64,000 nt of DNA, from positions 1 through 64,000 of the forward strand of contig UQPN01000001.1 in assembly GCA_900542935.1 (NCBI GenBank), given 5' to 3'. The position numbers were made by a program, and so were the translations under genes. Position 1 is the stretch's first letter, and every line of letters starts with the position of its first letter. The notes beneath the pieces are model-generated. The model made no database searches. It was not told where the DNA came from and was given only the letters and a program-made list of their open reading frames with translations. Source of the stretch: an uncultured Eubacteriales bacterium. GTDB taxonomy: Bacteria > Bacillota > Clostridia > Christensenellales > Borkfalkiaceae. Shown piece after piece: positions 54,601 through 63,611 of the stretch.

Positions 54601-57600
54601 CGATTTCAGCGCGCTGGAAAACAATCTGAAAAACAACACGAAATATCTCGTAAAGATGACTTCGTACATCGATTACGGTGCCGACAACGAGCAGAACAAC
54701 GTGCGCAACACGTTTGAATTCCCGTTGTATATCGACTTCGAAGCGCCGATCGTTACCGACGTAGCTTACCGTACGGAATACGATTCCGTAACGAAAAAGA
54801 CGAAGCTGTTTGCGGATATCAGCATTTACGATAACCATTATACGATGGGCGCTTCCTTCGGGCAGATTACTACCTCGCAGGATCCGAAGTACCTCTTCTC
54901 GATGAAGAGCTTCGGCAAATACGTTACGCCCGTATATTCCGAATTCAACACGACTTCGGTGGTAACGCTGGAACTGACCGATTACGTGGCTCAGATCAAG
55001 AAAGATTCGCTGAACGTGAAAAACGAACACAGCAATACGTTTGTGGCTTCCTGCTACGACTATGCGATGAACCTTGCCACGTACGAGATTCGTCTGCCCG
55101 ATGAAATTCTGGCAATGTATTTTGCCGAGGAAACGATTAAGCTGAACCCCAACGAAACGAAGCCGCTTTCGGAAGCTTTGAATATCTTCCCGAACGAAAG
55201 CTGGATTCAGACGCTGGACGTAACCTCGTCGGCTGCCGACGTGGCGGACGTATTAAACCAGACGATTATCGCCAAGAAGAGCGGCGACGCGGTGCTTACG
55301 GCTACTGGGTACGACGCGAACGGCAGAAAAGTAACGGCTACCGCTACGGTGCACGTTCTTGCCGAGGGCGAAGAGGGGTACGACGGATCGTATTCGCTGC
55401 AGACGGTGAACAAATTCGATCTGACCGGATATAAGACGAACAAAGCGTACTATTTGCTTTCGTCCTCCGAAAGAGAAATCGGCGAGACGGGCGGCACGTA
55501 TTCGTTCGGCGGCGTGTACGAACTTTCGATGTATCCTTCCGAAAGCGTTACGCTGCAATATATCCTCGATTCCTACTATCCGGCGCTTACGAAGGTGGAA
55601 TTTACCGCCAGTAACGGCAACGCCACGGTGAGCGAGGACGGTACGATTGTGGCGCAGAAAGAAGGCAGAACCACGATTACGGCGGCGGTTACCTACAACG
55701 GCGAATCTACGCTGCACATGCTTACCGTTGCGGTTACGGTGAAAGAACCGTTTGCCTTCAACAGCATTTATCTCAACACGTACAGAGGCCTCGGCGGCGA
55801 AGTAACCATTCCCGACGACCGCGGCATTACCACGATCAACGCGTTTGCGTTCTCCGGGTACGAGCTTGTGGAAAAGGACCTCAGCGCGGGCGACGTAATC
55901 GATAAAGAATCGCCGTATCATACCAAACAATCGGCGATCGGCGACGACATGATTACGAAAGTAGTGATTCCCGAAGGCGTTACCACCATCGAACAGTATG
56001 CGTTTGCGAAGCTTACGGCGCTGGAAGAAGTAGTGCTTCCTTCCACGCTGAACCTGATCGGGCTCGGCGCGTTCCAAGGGTGCACGAAGCTGTCGAAAAT
56101 CAATCTCGAAAACGTACAATTCATTAACGAACGCGCGTTTTCCGGTTGCGCGCTGGCGGATACGCTGGGCTATGACGAAAGCGGCAAACCGAAAGCGGCA
56201 AAGATGGTTTCCATAGGAAACTATGCGTTTGAAAACTGCAAACTCGATACGGTGGCGCTGCCCGAAACGGCGCAGTCGATCGGTATCGGCGCGTTCTCGA
56301 ACAACAAAGAACTGATTAACGTAGAATTCGAAGCGGCGAAAGTAAAAGTGGGCAAGAGCGCGTTTGCGGGCTGCACCGATCTTACTTCCATCGACATCAA
56401 TGCGGCGGTTATTTCCGCTTATGCGTTCCAGGGTTGCACCTCGTTGTCGGAAGTGCGCCTCGGCAAGGACGTATCCGTAATCGGCGAATACGCGTTTGCC
56501 GGAACAAGCGTTGAAACATTCGATTTGTCCTCCGCGAATTCGTATCTCGAAACGAAAGAAAACGGAAAATATATCTGCAAGGGCACGGAACTGATTGCGG
56601 CGGCTCCCAAGGCGGGCAACAGAGTAACCCTCCCTGCGGACATCACGGCGATTTCCACGGGCGCGTTTGCGGGGAACTCCTCGCTGTTTGCGCTGACGGC
56701 AACGGGCGTTACAAGCGTGGGCGATTATGCCTTTGCCGATTGCACGGAACTGACGACGCTGAATCTCGGCAAACTGACGACGGTGGGCGCGTACGCGTTT
56801 GCGAATACGAAGATTTCCGCAACGCCCGATTTGTCCGAAACCGAAAATATCGGCAATTATGCGTTTGCGCTTACCAGAATTACAAGCGTGAATCTTCCCG
56901 AAAACGTAGTTGTCGGTGAATACGCGTTTGCTTTGAACGATAAACTGGCAAGCGTAACGATCGGCAACGGCGCAACGATCGGCGAAGCGGCGTTCTACTC
57001 CCGCATGAGCGATTATTCGTTCGAGGGTACGAAACAATTCACTCTCGGTTATTATAAAACGTACGAATACGAAGTGAAAGACGGCAACGGCGCGACGATG
57101 AACAGATACACGTATTATTCTTATGACGTGCTGAAAGGTAACGTGTCTTCGCTTACTTCGCTTACGATCGGCAAAAACGTAGCGATCGGCGATTATGCGT
57201 TTGCGGGCAATGCGAAACTTGCTTCGATTGTCTGGGGCGACGGCAACGGCGAGGGCGTAACGATCGGCAAATACGCGTTCTATAACGCGGCGTCGCTGGC
57301 TACGGCAGACCTTTCCGCTCTTGAAAAAATCGGCGAAGCGGCGTTCTCCGGCGTTCGCAGACAGGACGTGCGCGTGAGCGACAACTCGGTTTACCCCGCG
57401 TACCGTCTTGAATCCGTGGACGGCAAAGAGAGAATTCTCGGCTATATTTACACCACGGCGGCGGCTCCGCTTGCCGCGGCAAATCTGACGAGCGTTTCCG
57501 AACTCGGCACGGGCGCGTTCGCTTACAATCAGAAACTTGCTTCGATTACGTTCGGCAATAAGCTGACGGCGGTTCCCGACTATGCCTTTACCGGAGCTAC

Positions 57601-59035
57601 GGCGCTTTCCGCGATTACGTTGCCGGAAACGATTACGGAGCTCGGCGCGCAGGCATTCTATTCCGCGCAGATGACTTCCGTGGATTTATCTCGCATCGAC
57701 GTGATCGGCGCGCAGGCGTTTGCGAATACTCCGCTTACAAGCGTGGTACTGAAAGAAGGCGCGAAGATCGGTACCGGCGCGTTCATGAACTGCGACAGCC
57801 TTACGGACGTTGCAAATCTGGATAAAGCCGTGGAAATCGGCGCTTATGCGTTCAGAGGCGCGGCGTTTGGAAAAGTGAATCTCGCGGCGGCGGAAAGCGT
57901 AGGCGATTACGCGTTTGCTCTCTCCGCGGTAAAAGAAGTTACGTTCGGCGAAAATCTTGCGACGCTCGGTGAAAACCCGTTCTACGGCTGCGACATCGAA
58001 ACCTTCGGCAGGAAAGAAAAAGTTACGTTCGGCGAACAGGAAATCGGCGAAGAACTCAATGAAAATTATTCCGTCGGCAACAGCGTGAAAGTTGTGAACG
58101 GCGTTCTGTATCAGAGCGTTCCGAACGGACTGGAACTGGTTTCGTATCCGAAGCTGAAAAAAGCAACCGATTATTCGGTGGAAAGCGGTACGGTGAGAAT
58201 TTCCGCGACGGCGTTTGCCGGCAACGAAAATCTCAAACACGTAACGATTGCTTCCACGGTAAAGGCGCTCGGCGATAAAGCTTTCTACGGGTGCAACAAT
58301 CTTTCGGTGGCGGTGTTCCTCGGTTACGACGCTCCCGCGCTGGAAGAAGAATACGATTCGACGTATGCGGCAACGGAAAACCTGCCCTATAACAGCGGAT
58401 CCGGCAACGTTTCCGTTTCGAAGTATTATATGTGGAACGCAAGCGCGTCGCACGGCGAACTGTTCTATTACGGCGCGACGTTTGTGGACAGAATCGGCAC
58501 GAGCGATAAAACGCTGGTGATGGTTCGTCCCGCGAACGGACAGAATTACGATTCGTTTATTTTCGGGCAGTATTTCTCGGCGACGATAGACGGCAACAAC
58601 GCGGCGACGCAGGAAACGTTGAACGTCATCGCGATGATTGCGGCGCTTGATAAGAGCATTACGCTTGAGGACGAAAAAGCCGTGGTTGCCGCGCGCGAAG
58701 CGTTTAATCTTCTCAACGCGGAACAGCAGGCGCTTGTTACGAACATAGAAACGTTGACCGGCGCGGAAACTACGATTGCGTATCTGAAAGGATTGAATCC
58801 TCCCGCACCGGAGCCCGATCCCGACGATAACAATTCTTCGGGTAAGAATTACGGCTTTATCATCGGCGCGGCGGTAGCGGTGCTCGGCTGTGCGGCGTTC
58901 GTTATCGTGTTTGTAATGAATACGAAAAAGAAAGCTACGGCGTCGGCTACGGGCGAAGAAACCGTAACGGAAGCCAAAGACGACGAAAATACCGCCGACG
59001 AAAACGAAGCGGATAACGGCGAAAAGAAAGATTAA
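51620..59035 (+). CDS. surface subtilisin-like protease fused to a BspA-type LRR array (2471 aa)
   Basis: Peptidase family S8, lactocepin/C5a-peptidase-like. Domains: signal/anchor helix (about 8-28), propeptide (about 45-190) and a catalytic domain with D215 (VLDTGLDYTH), H289 (EHGTHVAGV) and S617 (GTSMAAPNQAG). A protease-associated (PA) insert between His and Ser has GKIVLVKRGSSTFEEKV and AAGIIIYNN. An Fn3-like region (about 700-1150) and two Big_2-like domains (about 1180-1385) follow. A BspA-type LRR array runs from about 1390 to 2240, then a helical segment with AREAFNLLNAEQQALV (about 2340-2380). It ends in a Pro/Asp linker, a membrane helix (about 2411-2434) and an acidic tail. The triad looks intact. 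ATG 51620 has AAGGA 7 bases upstream. Likely a surface protease whose LRR part binds substrate or host. Confidence 0.9.
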   Translation: MTKKAKKYSIRILALAMGFGAAGGFFFENLGKEFGDGSASADLAVSRVDGLVKTNTEDYFDANVTYKLPAAVSSSQEISVIVSMNADSVLDAYENSDNSRTVKEYVTTGEARATARASERERKKLIAKLDKSGLKYELGEKYDTVLSGFEITIKAKDFAKANKILSSDATLIVGDVYAPAETQVVTNDVDVYDTGIFDSSNSKYQGDGVVVAVLDTGLDYTHTAFSVDNFTTSDEAFTLSTVAEKIGSTAAAKNSVGLTAQDVYVSRKVPYAYDYADKDADVAPISSEHGTHVAGVIAGKDETITGVAPNAQLAIMKVFSDTQSGAKTSWLLAALEDCVTLGVDVINMSLGSGCGFTREVDEKEVADVYDQVRAAGISLIASAANSYNATMGSEKNGNNGLTSNPDSGTVGSPSTYEAALSVASVDGVKTPYMVHNGAIIYFTEASTSDAQTKKSFVNDVLKTVGDDVTEHDFEYVTIPGIGRSSDYMEPDEYYKGKIVLVKRGSSTFEEKVRVALKEKGAAGIIIYNNVSGNISMSVGANIGAVCSLSQDEGEKLAASKTGILKISKSQAAGPFMSDFSSWGPTSDLKIKPEITAHGGEILSAVPGQKYERLSGTSMAAPNQAGATALIRQYVKDKDNKGRLGLPDTTAKDYNTEVTKRVNQLMMSTADIVLNKNGLPYAVRKQGAGLVNITKATTAAAYISTYNADGSEMDKTKLELGDDKNKTGVYEMTFAVNNFSDKTVSYNVDSVMITEGVSKTYTSHGDTTVTQEGYLLSGTQTQVVSVTGSGSQNGNAVTVQAGSSATVTLKITLSEADKQYINESFEYGMYVEGFVKMEEASGTSVSLNVPMLAFFGDWTEAPIFDEEYYDTNKDELNAGLDAEDKLMADAYATRVIGGLYSDYITTLGAYAFTQDPSATPIAANKEHIAISNQEGENGSVNKIRSITAGLLRNAKRVDITITDAATGREIYSESKYNVRKAFNGGGSIYGSSIDLDFSALENNLKNNTKYLVKMTSYIDYGADNEQNNVRNTFEFPLYIDFEAPIVTDVAYRTEYDSVTKKTKLFADISIYDNHYTMGASFGQITTSQDPKYLFSMKSFGKYVTPVYSEFNTTSVVTLELTDYVAQIKKDSLNVKNEHSNTFVASCYDYAMNLATYEIRLPDEILAMYFAEETIKLNPNETKPLSEALNIFPNESWIQTLDVTSSAADVADVLNQTIIAKKSGDAVLTATGYDANGRKVTATATVHVLAEGEEGYDGSYSLQTVNKFDLTGYKTNKAYYLLSSSEREIGETGGTYSFGGVYELSMYPSESVTLQYILDSYYPALTKVEFTASNGNATVSEDGTIVAQKEGRTTITAAVTYNGESTLHMLTVAVTVKEPFAFNSIYLNTYRGLGGEVTIPDDRGITTINAFAFSGYELVEKDLSAGDVIDKESPYHTKQSAIGDDMITKVVIPEGVTTIEQYAFAKLTALEEVVLPSTLNLIGLGAFQGCTKLSKINLENVQFINERAFSGCALADTLGYDESGKPKAAKMVSIGNYAFENCKLDTVALPETAQSIGIGAFSNNKELINVEFEAAKVKVGKSAFAGCTDLTSIDINAAVISAYAFQGCTSLSEVRLGKDVSVIGEYAFAGTSVETFDLSSANSYLETKENGKYICKGTELIAAAPKAGNRVTLPADITAISTGAFAGNSSLFALTATGVTSVGDYAFADCTELTTLNLGKLTTVGAYAFANTKISATPDLSETENIGNYAFALTRITSVNLPENVVVGEYAFALNDKLASVTIGNGATIGEAAFYSRMSDYSFEGTKQFTLGYYKTYEYEVKDGNGATMNRYTYYSYDVLKGNVSSLTSLTIGKNVAIGDYAFAGNAKLASIVWGDGNGEGVTIGKYAFYNAASLATADLSALEKIGEAAFSGVRRQDVRVSDNSVYPAYRLESVDGKERILGYIYTTAAAPLAAANLTSVSELGTGAFAYNQKLASITFGNKLTAVPDYAFTGATALSAITLPETITELGAQAFYSAQMTSVDLSRIDVIGAQAFANTPLTSVVLKEGAKIGTGAFMNCDSLTDVANLDKAVEIGAYAFRGAAFGKVNLAAAESVGDYAFALSAVKEVTFGENLATLGENPFYGCDIETFGRKEKVTFGEQEIGEELNENYSVGNSVKVVNGVLYQSVPNGLELVSYPKLKKATDYSVESGTVRISATAFAGNENLKHVTIASTVKALGDKAFYGCNNLSVAVFLGYDAPALEEEYDSTYAATENLPYNSGSGNVSVSKYYMWNASASHGELFYYGATFVDRIGTSDKTLVMVRPANGQNYDSFIFGQYFSATIDGNNAATQETLNVIAMIAALDKSITLEDEKAVVAAREAFNLLNAEQQALVTNIETLTGAETTIAYLKGLNPPAPEPDPDDNNSSGKNYGFIIGAAVAVLGCAAFVIVFVMNTKKKATASATGEETVTEAKDDENTADENEADNGEKKD

Positions 59036-59096
59036 AGCAAGATAGTATCGGGAAGCTTGCACCGGCAGGTTTCCCGATGAAGAAAAGAGAGAGCTT

Positions 59097-60836
59097 ATGA
59101 AGAAGAAAATCTGCACAATTTTAAGCCTTTCCTGCATCGCGGCGGCGTGCGTTGCCGTGGCCGGGTGCGCGGAAAAGTCCGCTGTGGACGATTACCGCGA
59201 GAAGGGTTATAAAATTTCCGTAACGTACGACGCGAACGGCGGCAAGTTTATCGGAACGGAAAACGTCAAAATTATGCATATGTACAATCCGGACGACGAG
59301 CAATATATTGCGTCATCCGATGGTAAGAAGCATATCAGTTTAGTTGATCCGACGACGCTTACATCAAGTACGAATGCATCGGAAAAGATAACGCTTACGA
59401 AAACGGAACATTCGCTGGCGGGCTGGTATAAAACGCGCGAGCTGATGAAAGACGAAAGCGGCGCGGTTGTGGACGAAAACGGCAACGCCCTTACCGAAAA
59501 GGACGATATGTACTTTCTGAAGCTGACGGACGGCAAAGGCGAAGAGCGCGCCGTAGTGGTATACGACGGGCAGTATTTCTATGAAGGCGAAGCTTCCGAC
59601 GGCGACCTGATTAAAGATACGGCTACGAACAAATACATTTACGAACGTTCGAAAGCGGAGGCAAAACTTGCCGAATCGGTTACGCCCGCCTATTCGTATT
59701 CCGATTACTGGGATTTCGAAACGGACGAAATCGAATATTCCGAATCGGACGGCGAAGTGAACATAACGCTGTATGCCGGCTGGGTGCCGTATTATCAGTA
59801 CTACTATTACGCGAAGAACGAAAACGGCGAATGGGAAAAGTACGGCGAATCGTATTTCGATTACGTGCTGAGTTCCACCGACGAACGCTATTCCGATCAG
59901 GGCGAAATGTCTTTGCCCGGCTGGGAGGGCGGCAACGGCGCGATGAACTACGTTTCCACGTATAAGAGCGGCGCTACGAAAGAATTCCCTTCGATATCGG
60001 GAAAAACCTTCAAAGCGGCATACGCAGACGCGGCTTGCACGCAGAAGTATACGGATAAAATTACGCATAACGGTACGCTGGATACGACGACGGCTTTGCC
60101 GAAAAACAGAATTCAGAAAGTGTACGTAGAATTTTACGACGAGGAGATGTTCAGAATTTCCACCGCCGAACAGCTGGCAGCCAACGCCAAAACGAACGGC
60201 AGTTACGAACTTCTTTGCGATCTCGATTTCAAGGATACTCTGTGGCCGTCGGTACTTGCGGCAAATACGTTTACCGGTAAAATGTACGCTTCAAGCGGCA
60301 CGGTTACGCTGAAAAACGTAAAAGCGCAGTATTCCGGCACCACACCGAACGGCGGTCTGTTCGGAGCGGTTGCCGCCGGCGCGGAGCTGAAAAATCTCCG
60401 GCTTGAAAACGTTACCATGGACTTTGCGTCCGCCACGTCGCGGGAAAGCGATACGGGTTACGGCTTGTTCAGCGGCAACATCGACGAAAATGCGGATATC
60501 GAAAACGTAACGATTGCGGGGGCTAAGCTCCGTCTGGGCTTGGTTCAGCTGCAAAACGGTTATAAAATCAATCTTCTTGCGAACGGTAACCTTACCGGGC
60601 TTACGCAGGAGGGCGAAACGGAGCTGGAAGTATACGGCGAAGCGGCAATCGATTGCAGCTATTACTATTTCGCTCCCGAAACGATTGTTATCGACGTAAC
60701 GACGAAAGAAATAAAACTTACGTTCCTGTACGCTTCAGCCGAGCAGAAACGCGACTACGAATATTATACGATTACGTGGGACGAAACGGGTAAAACGACG
60801 GCAACGCCGCATCAATCCGACGAACAGGATTCGTAA
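59097..60836 (+). CDS. lipoprotein with InlB-like and GLUG-like segments (579 aa)
   Basis: Signal peptide with a good lipobox VAGC (Cys near residue 24). An InlB-like region follows (ISVTYDANGGKF ... LAGWYKTRE ... LYAGWVPYY, about 40-235). From about 350 the sequence ISTAEQLAANAKTNGSYELLCDLDF and NGGLFGAVAAGAELKNLRLENVTM, then a second such unit, resemble GLUG/beta-helix repeats of adhesin-like proteins. It is 61 bases after the protease gene, with no promoter seen between, so co-transcribed. A short inverted repeat (59047-59054 with 59071-59078) stands just before its start. Function not known. Confidence 0.75.
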   Translation: MKKKICTILSLSCIAAACVAVAGCAEKSAVDDYREKGYKISVTYDANGGKFIGTENVKIMHMYNPDDEQYIASSDGKKHISLVDPTTLTSSTNASEKITLTKTEHSLAGWYKTRELMKDESGAVVDENGNALTEKDDMYFLKLTDGKGEERAVVVYDGQYFYEGEASDGDLIKDTATNKYIYERSKAEAKLAESVTPAYSYSDYWDFETDEIEYSESDGEVNITLYAGWVPYYQYYYYAKNENGEWEKYGESYFDYVLSSTDERYSDQGEMSLPGWEGGNGAMNYVSTYKSGATKEFPSISGKTFKAAYADAACTQKYTDKITHNGTLDTTTALPKNRIQKVYVEFYDEEMFRISTAEQLAANAKTNGSYELLCDLDFKDTLWPSVLAANTFTGKMYASSGTVTLKNVKAQYSGTTPNGGLFGAVAAGAELKNLRLENVTMDFASATSRESDTGYGLFSGNIDENADIENVTIAGAKLRLGLVQLQNGYKINLLANGNLTGLTQEGETELEVYGEAAIDCSYYYFAPETIVIDVTTKEIKLTFLYASAEQKRDYEYYTITWDETGKTTATPHQSDEQDS

Positions 60837-60883
60837 AAGAAAAAAACAGGTAAAAAACTCTTAATAGCGGAGGTAATGCAATA

Positions 60884-63475
60884 ATGAAGAAGAAAGGCTT
60901 ATACAGAGCGCTGGCGATAGCGCTGTGCGGCGCGATGAGCGCGGGCACGCTGGTTTCGCTGGCGGGCTGCAAGAAGAACAAGCGCGACGCGATCGTTCTG
61001 ATGACGGAAGAACTCAGCGGACTTTTCAATCCGTTCTACGCTACGTCCGGCACCGATCAGGACATTGTGGGTATGACGCAGATCGGAATGCTTTCCACGG
61101 ACAGCGACGGCAACACCGTTGCGGGCAAAGACGAGCCTACGGTGGTGCTCGATTACGAAGTAAAATCGGGTACGGCGGAATCCGTTTACACGTTTGTACT
61201 GAAGAACAACATCAAGTTCTCGGACGGCAAACCGCTTACGATGAACGACGTATTGTTTAATATGTACGAGTACCTCGACCCCGTATATACGGGTTCTTCC
61301 ACGATGTACTCCATCAAAATCAAGGGATTATCCGAATACAGATTGCAGCAGAAATCTTCTTCGGGCGGAAGCGACGCGGAATCGCAGCTGTCGGCAAACG
61401 CCAACAGATACGCAACCACCCGTATCAGAGAACTGATCGAAACGTATCAGGAAGCCGGAAAAATCGCCGGTTCGCAGAATACGTATCAGCTTTCCGAAGC
61501 GGATATGAAAGACGCGATTGCAAAGCGTACGGTATCCGACGGTTATAAGACGGCTGTGGCTTCCAAATCGGAACAGGCAAACTTCGATTATAACGCGCAG
61601 TTGCTTGCCGACTACAATCTGGCTTTAAAGACCTTTAAAGAAGAACTGGAAGCGGATTTCAAGGCGGCGAAAGAATCGTACGACCTTACCACGATGCCTT
61701 ACAGCGAATGGAAAGACCTGCTTTCCAACGACGTATTCAAATTCTTCCTTTCCGAAGGCTATATCACCCCCAAGTACGAGCAGGTACAGGGCAGAGACAA
61801 TAAGCTGAAGATTACGGGCTTCGACGGCGAAGTGGGTTCGTACGATACGGAAGAAAAGGCGATTAACCGCGTATACACCGATAAAGTTACCAACGAGCTG
61901 CACAACGTGCTGCAGGTATGGGGTACCGCGGGTACGCTGACCACGGAATTTGCCGCGAAAGCAAAGGAAATCATGCTGCGCAATACGATGGGCGATTCCG
62001 CTACGCTGGTATTTCCCAACATCGAAGGTATCGTTTCGCTGGGGCACACCACGACGACTTCGGAAGTTACCGTGAACGGCAAGCCTTATCAGGTGGCGAA
62101 CGAACACAACGAGGACGGCACGCCGAAAGATTCTTCCAAGCACGACGTACTTCAGATTACCATCGAAGGCACCGACCCGAAAGCCATTTATAACTTCGGT
62201 TTTACCGTGGCGCCCGCGCACTATTACAGCGCCGACGCAACGCATCCCAACGGCAGAGAAATCAACATTGCCGAAAATAAATTCGGCGTGGATTATGCTA
62301 CGGCTTCTTTCCAGAGCAACGTGATTCAGTCGCAGCAGCATCAGGAAGTTCCTATGGGCGCAGGTGCGTATCAGGCTACCAACGAAAGAAACGATTCAAA
62401 TCCCGCCGGCAAAGATTTCTGGTCGAGCAACGTTGTTTACTTCAAGAGAAACGATTATTTCAAAGATTGGCATAGCGAAGTAAAAACCGAGAAACTGCAG
62501 TTTCAGGTAGTCAGCCCCTCCAACGCGCTTGATACGTTGCAGAGCGGCGCGGTGGATTTCGTAACGCCGCAGTTCACGAAAGCGAACGTAGAACGCCTTG
62601 ACGGCATGAAGAGCAGCGGTTTCGAAAAGCTTGAAGCATGGCAGCTCGGCTACGGCTATATCGGTATCAACGCGGGCAAAGTACCCAACGTAAACGTACG
62701 CCGCGCCATTATGGCCGCTATGCAGGCTTCGTTGGCTACGGAATATTATTCCACGGGTACCTGCGAAGTCATCGACTGGCCTATGTCCAATAAAAGCTGG
62801 GCGTACCCGAGAGAAGCGAACGGAAACTCCAAGCCGAACGGACACGATTACACGATGTGGACGGGAAAGGAACAGGCGATTGCGAAAGTGAAGAAATATA
62901 TGCAGGCGGCAAACGTTTCCGCAGGCGATTCTCAGCTGAAAATCCGCTTCACGATTGCGGGCGCTTCCATCACCGAACACCCCACTTACAGCGTATTCAA
63001 ACAGGCGGCGGAAATTCTGAACGATTGCGGCTGGGACGTGGAAGTGAAAGCCGATTCGCAGGCGCTCACGAAGCTTTCCACCGGTTCGCTGGAAGTATGG
63101 GCGGCTGCCTGGGGCTCCACGATCGATCCCGATATGTATCAGGTATATCATAAGAACTCTTTGGCAACCTCCGTATATGCGTGGGGCTATCGCGAAATCA
63201 AGGCGAACACCACGAAGTATTCTTATGAAAACAAGATCATCAATCAGCTGAGCACGATTATCGACGACGCGCGCGCTATCGATGACAAAACGCAGCGTAC
63301 TTCGATGTACGAAAACGCGATGAAGCTGGTTCTTGACCTTGCGGTGGAAATGCCCGTTTATCAGAGAAAGAACCTGTACGCTTACAACAGCAAGAACGTT
63401 ACGGGCTTCAAGACGGAAGTGAACGCATACTCTACTCCCCTTGAAAAAGTTTGGGAATTAGAGCTTGTAAAATAA
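60884..63475 (+). CDS. oligopeptide ABC transporter substrate-binding lipoprotein (SBP_bac_5 family)
   Basis: Signal peptide with lipobox LAGC (Cys about residue 29), then an OppA/DppA-type binding protein. It has YTFVLKNNIKFSDGKPLTMNDVLFNMYEYLDP near residues 105-140, the typical late block with LQSGAVDFV, and GYIGINAGKVPNVNVRRAIMAAM. AAWGSTIDPDMYQVYH stands near the end. At 863 residues it is much longer than usual (about 500-600): residues about 150-380 are a Gln/Ser/Lys-rich helical insertion between the two halves of the first lobe. GGAGG precedes the ATG, 47 bases after the previous gene. Expected to bind peptides for the permease that follows. Confidence 0.88.
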   Translation: MKKKGLYRALAIALCGAMSAGTLVSLAGCKKNKRDAIVLMTEELSGLFNPFYATSGTDQDIVGMTQIGMLSTDSDGNTVAGKDEPTVVLDYEVKSGTAESVYTFVLKNNIKFSDGKPLTMNDVLFNMYEYLDPVYTGSSTMYSIKIKGLSEYRLQQKSSSGGSDAESQLSANANRYATTRIRELIETYQEAGKIAGSQNTYQLSEADMKDAIAKRTVSDGYKTAVASKSEQANFDYNAQLLADYNLALKTFKEELEADFKAAKESYDLTTMPYSEWKDLLSNDVFKFFLSEGYITPKYEQVQGRDNKLKITGFDGEVGSYDTEEKAINRVYTDKVTNELHNVLQVWGTAGTLTTEFAAKAKEIMLRNTMGDSATLVFPNIEGIVSLGHTTTTSEVTVNGKPYQVANEHNEDGTPKDSSKHDVLQITIEGTDPKAIYNFGFTVAPAHYYSADATHPNGREINIAENKFGVDYATASFQSNVIQSQQHQEVPMGAGAYQATNERNDSNPAGKDFWSSNVVYFKRNDYFKDWHSEVKTEKLQFQVVSPSNALDTLQSGAVDFVTPQFTKANVERLDGMKSSGFEKLEAWQLGYGYIGINAGKVPNVNVRRAIMAAMQASLATEYYSTGTCEVIDWPMSNKSWAYPREANGNSKPNGHDYTMWTGKEQAIAKVKKYMQAANVSAGDSQLKIRFTIAGASITEHPTYSVFKQAAEILNDCGWDVEVKADSQALTKLSTGSLEVWAAAWGSTIDPDMYQVYHKNSLATSVYAWGYREIKANTTKYSYENKIINQLSTIIDDARAIDDKTQRTSMYENAMKLVLDLAVEMPVYQRKNLYAYNSKNVTGFKTEVNAYSTPLEKVWELELVK

Positions 63476-63518
63476 GCGTCCGGCAATAAAAAAGGAATCA
63501 GACGATCTTTCGCAAACA

Positions 63519-63549
63519 ACCCGACCGTGCTTTTTCGGCACGGTCGGGT
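63519..63549 (+). other. hairpin between binding protein and permease genes
   Basis: A perfect 12-bp stem (63519-63530 with 63538-63549) with loop TTTTTCG and no T-run after it. Such hairpins between transporter genes often protect the binding-protein mRNA 3' end so that it is made in excess over the permease. That role here is inferred. Confidence 0.55.
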
Positions 63550-63611
63550 GAAAGCGTTAAAAAATCCGTGTGCGAAGATTGCGGAAAATTTACAGGCAGT
63601 TGGTGTAAAAG

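Noticed and set aside
52112..55030. 972-codon open frame on the minus strand opposite the S8 protease
   Set aside because: The + strand has an intact catalytic triad and domain series; the antisense frame has the usual shadow composition.
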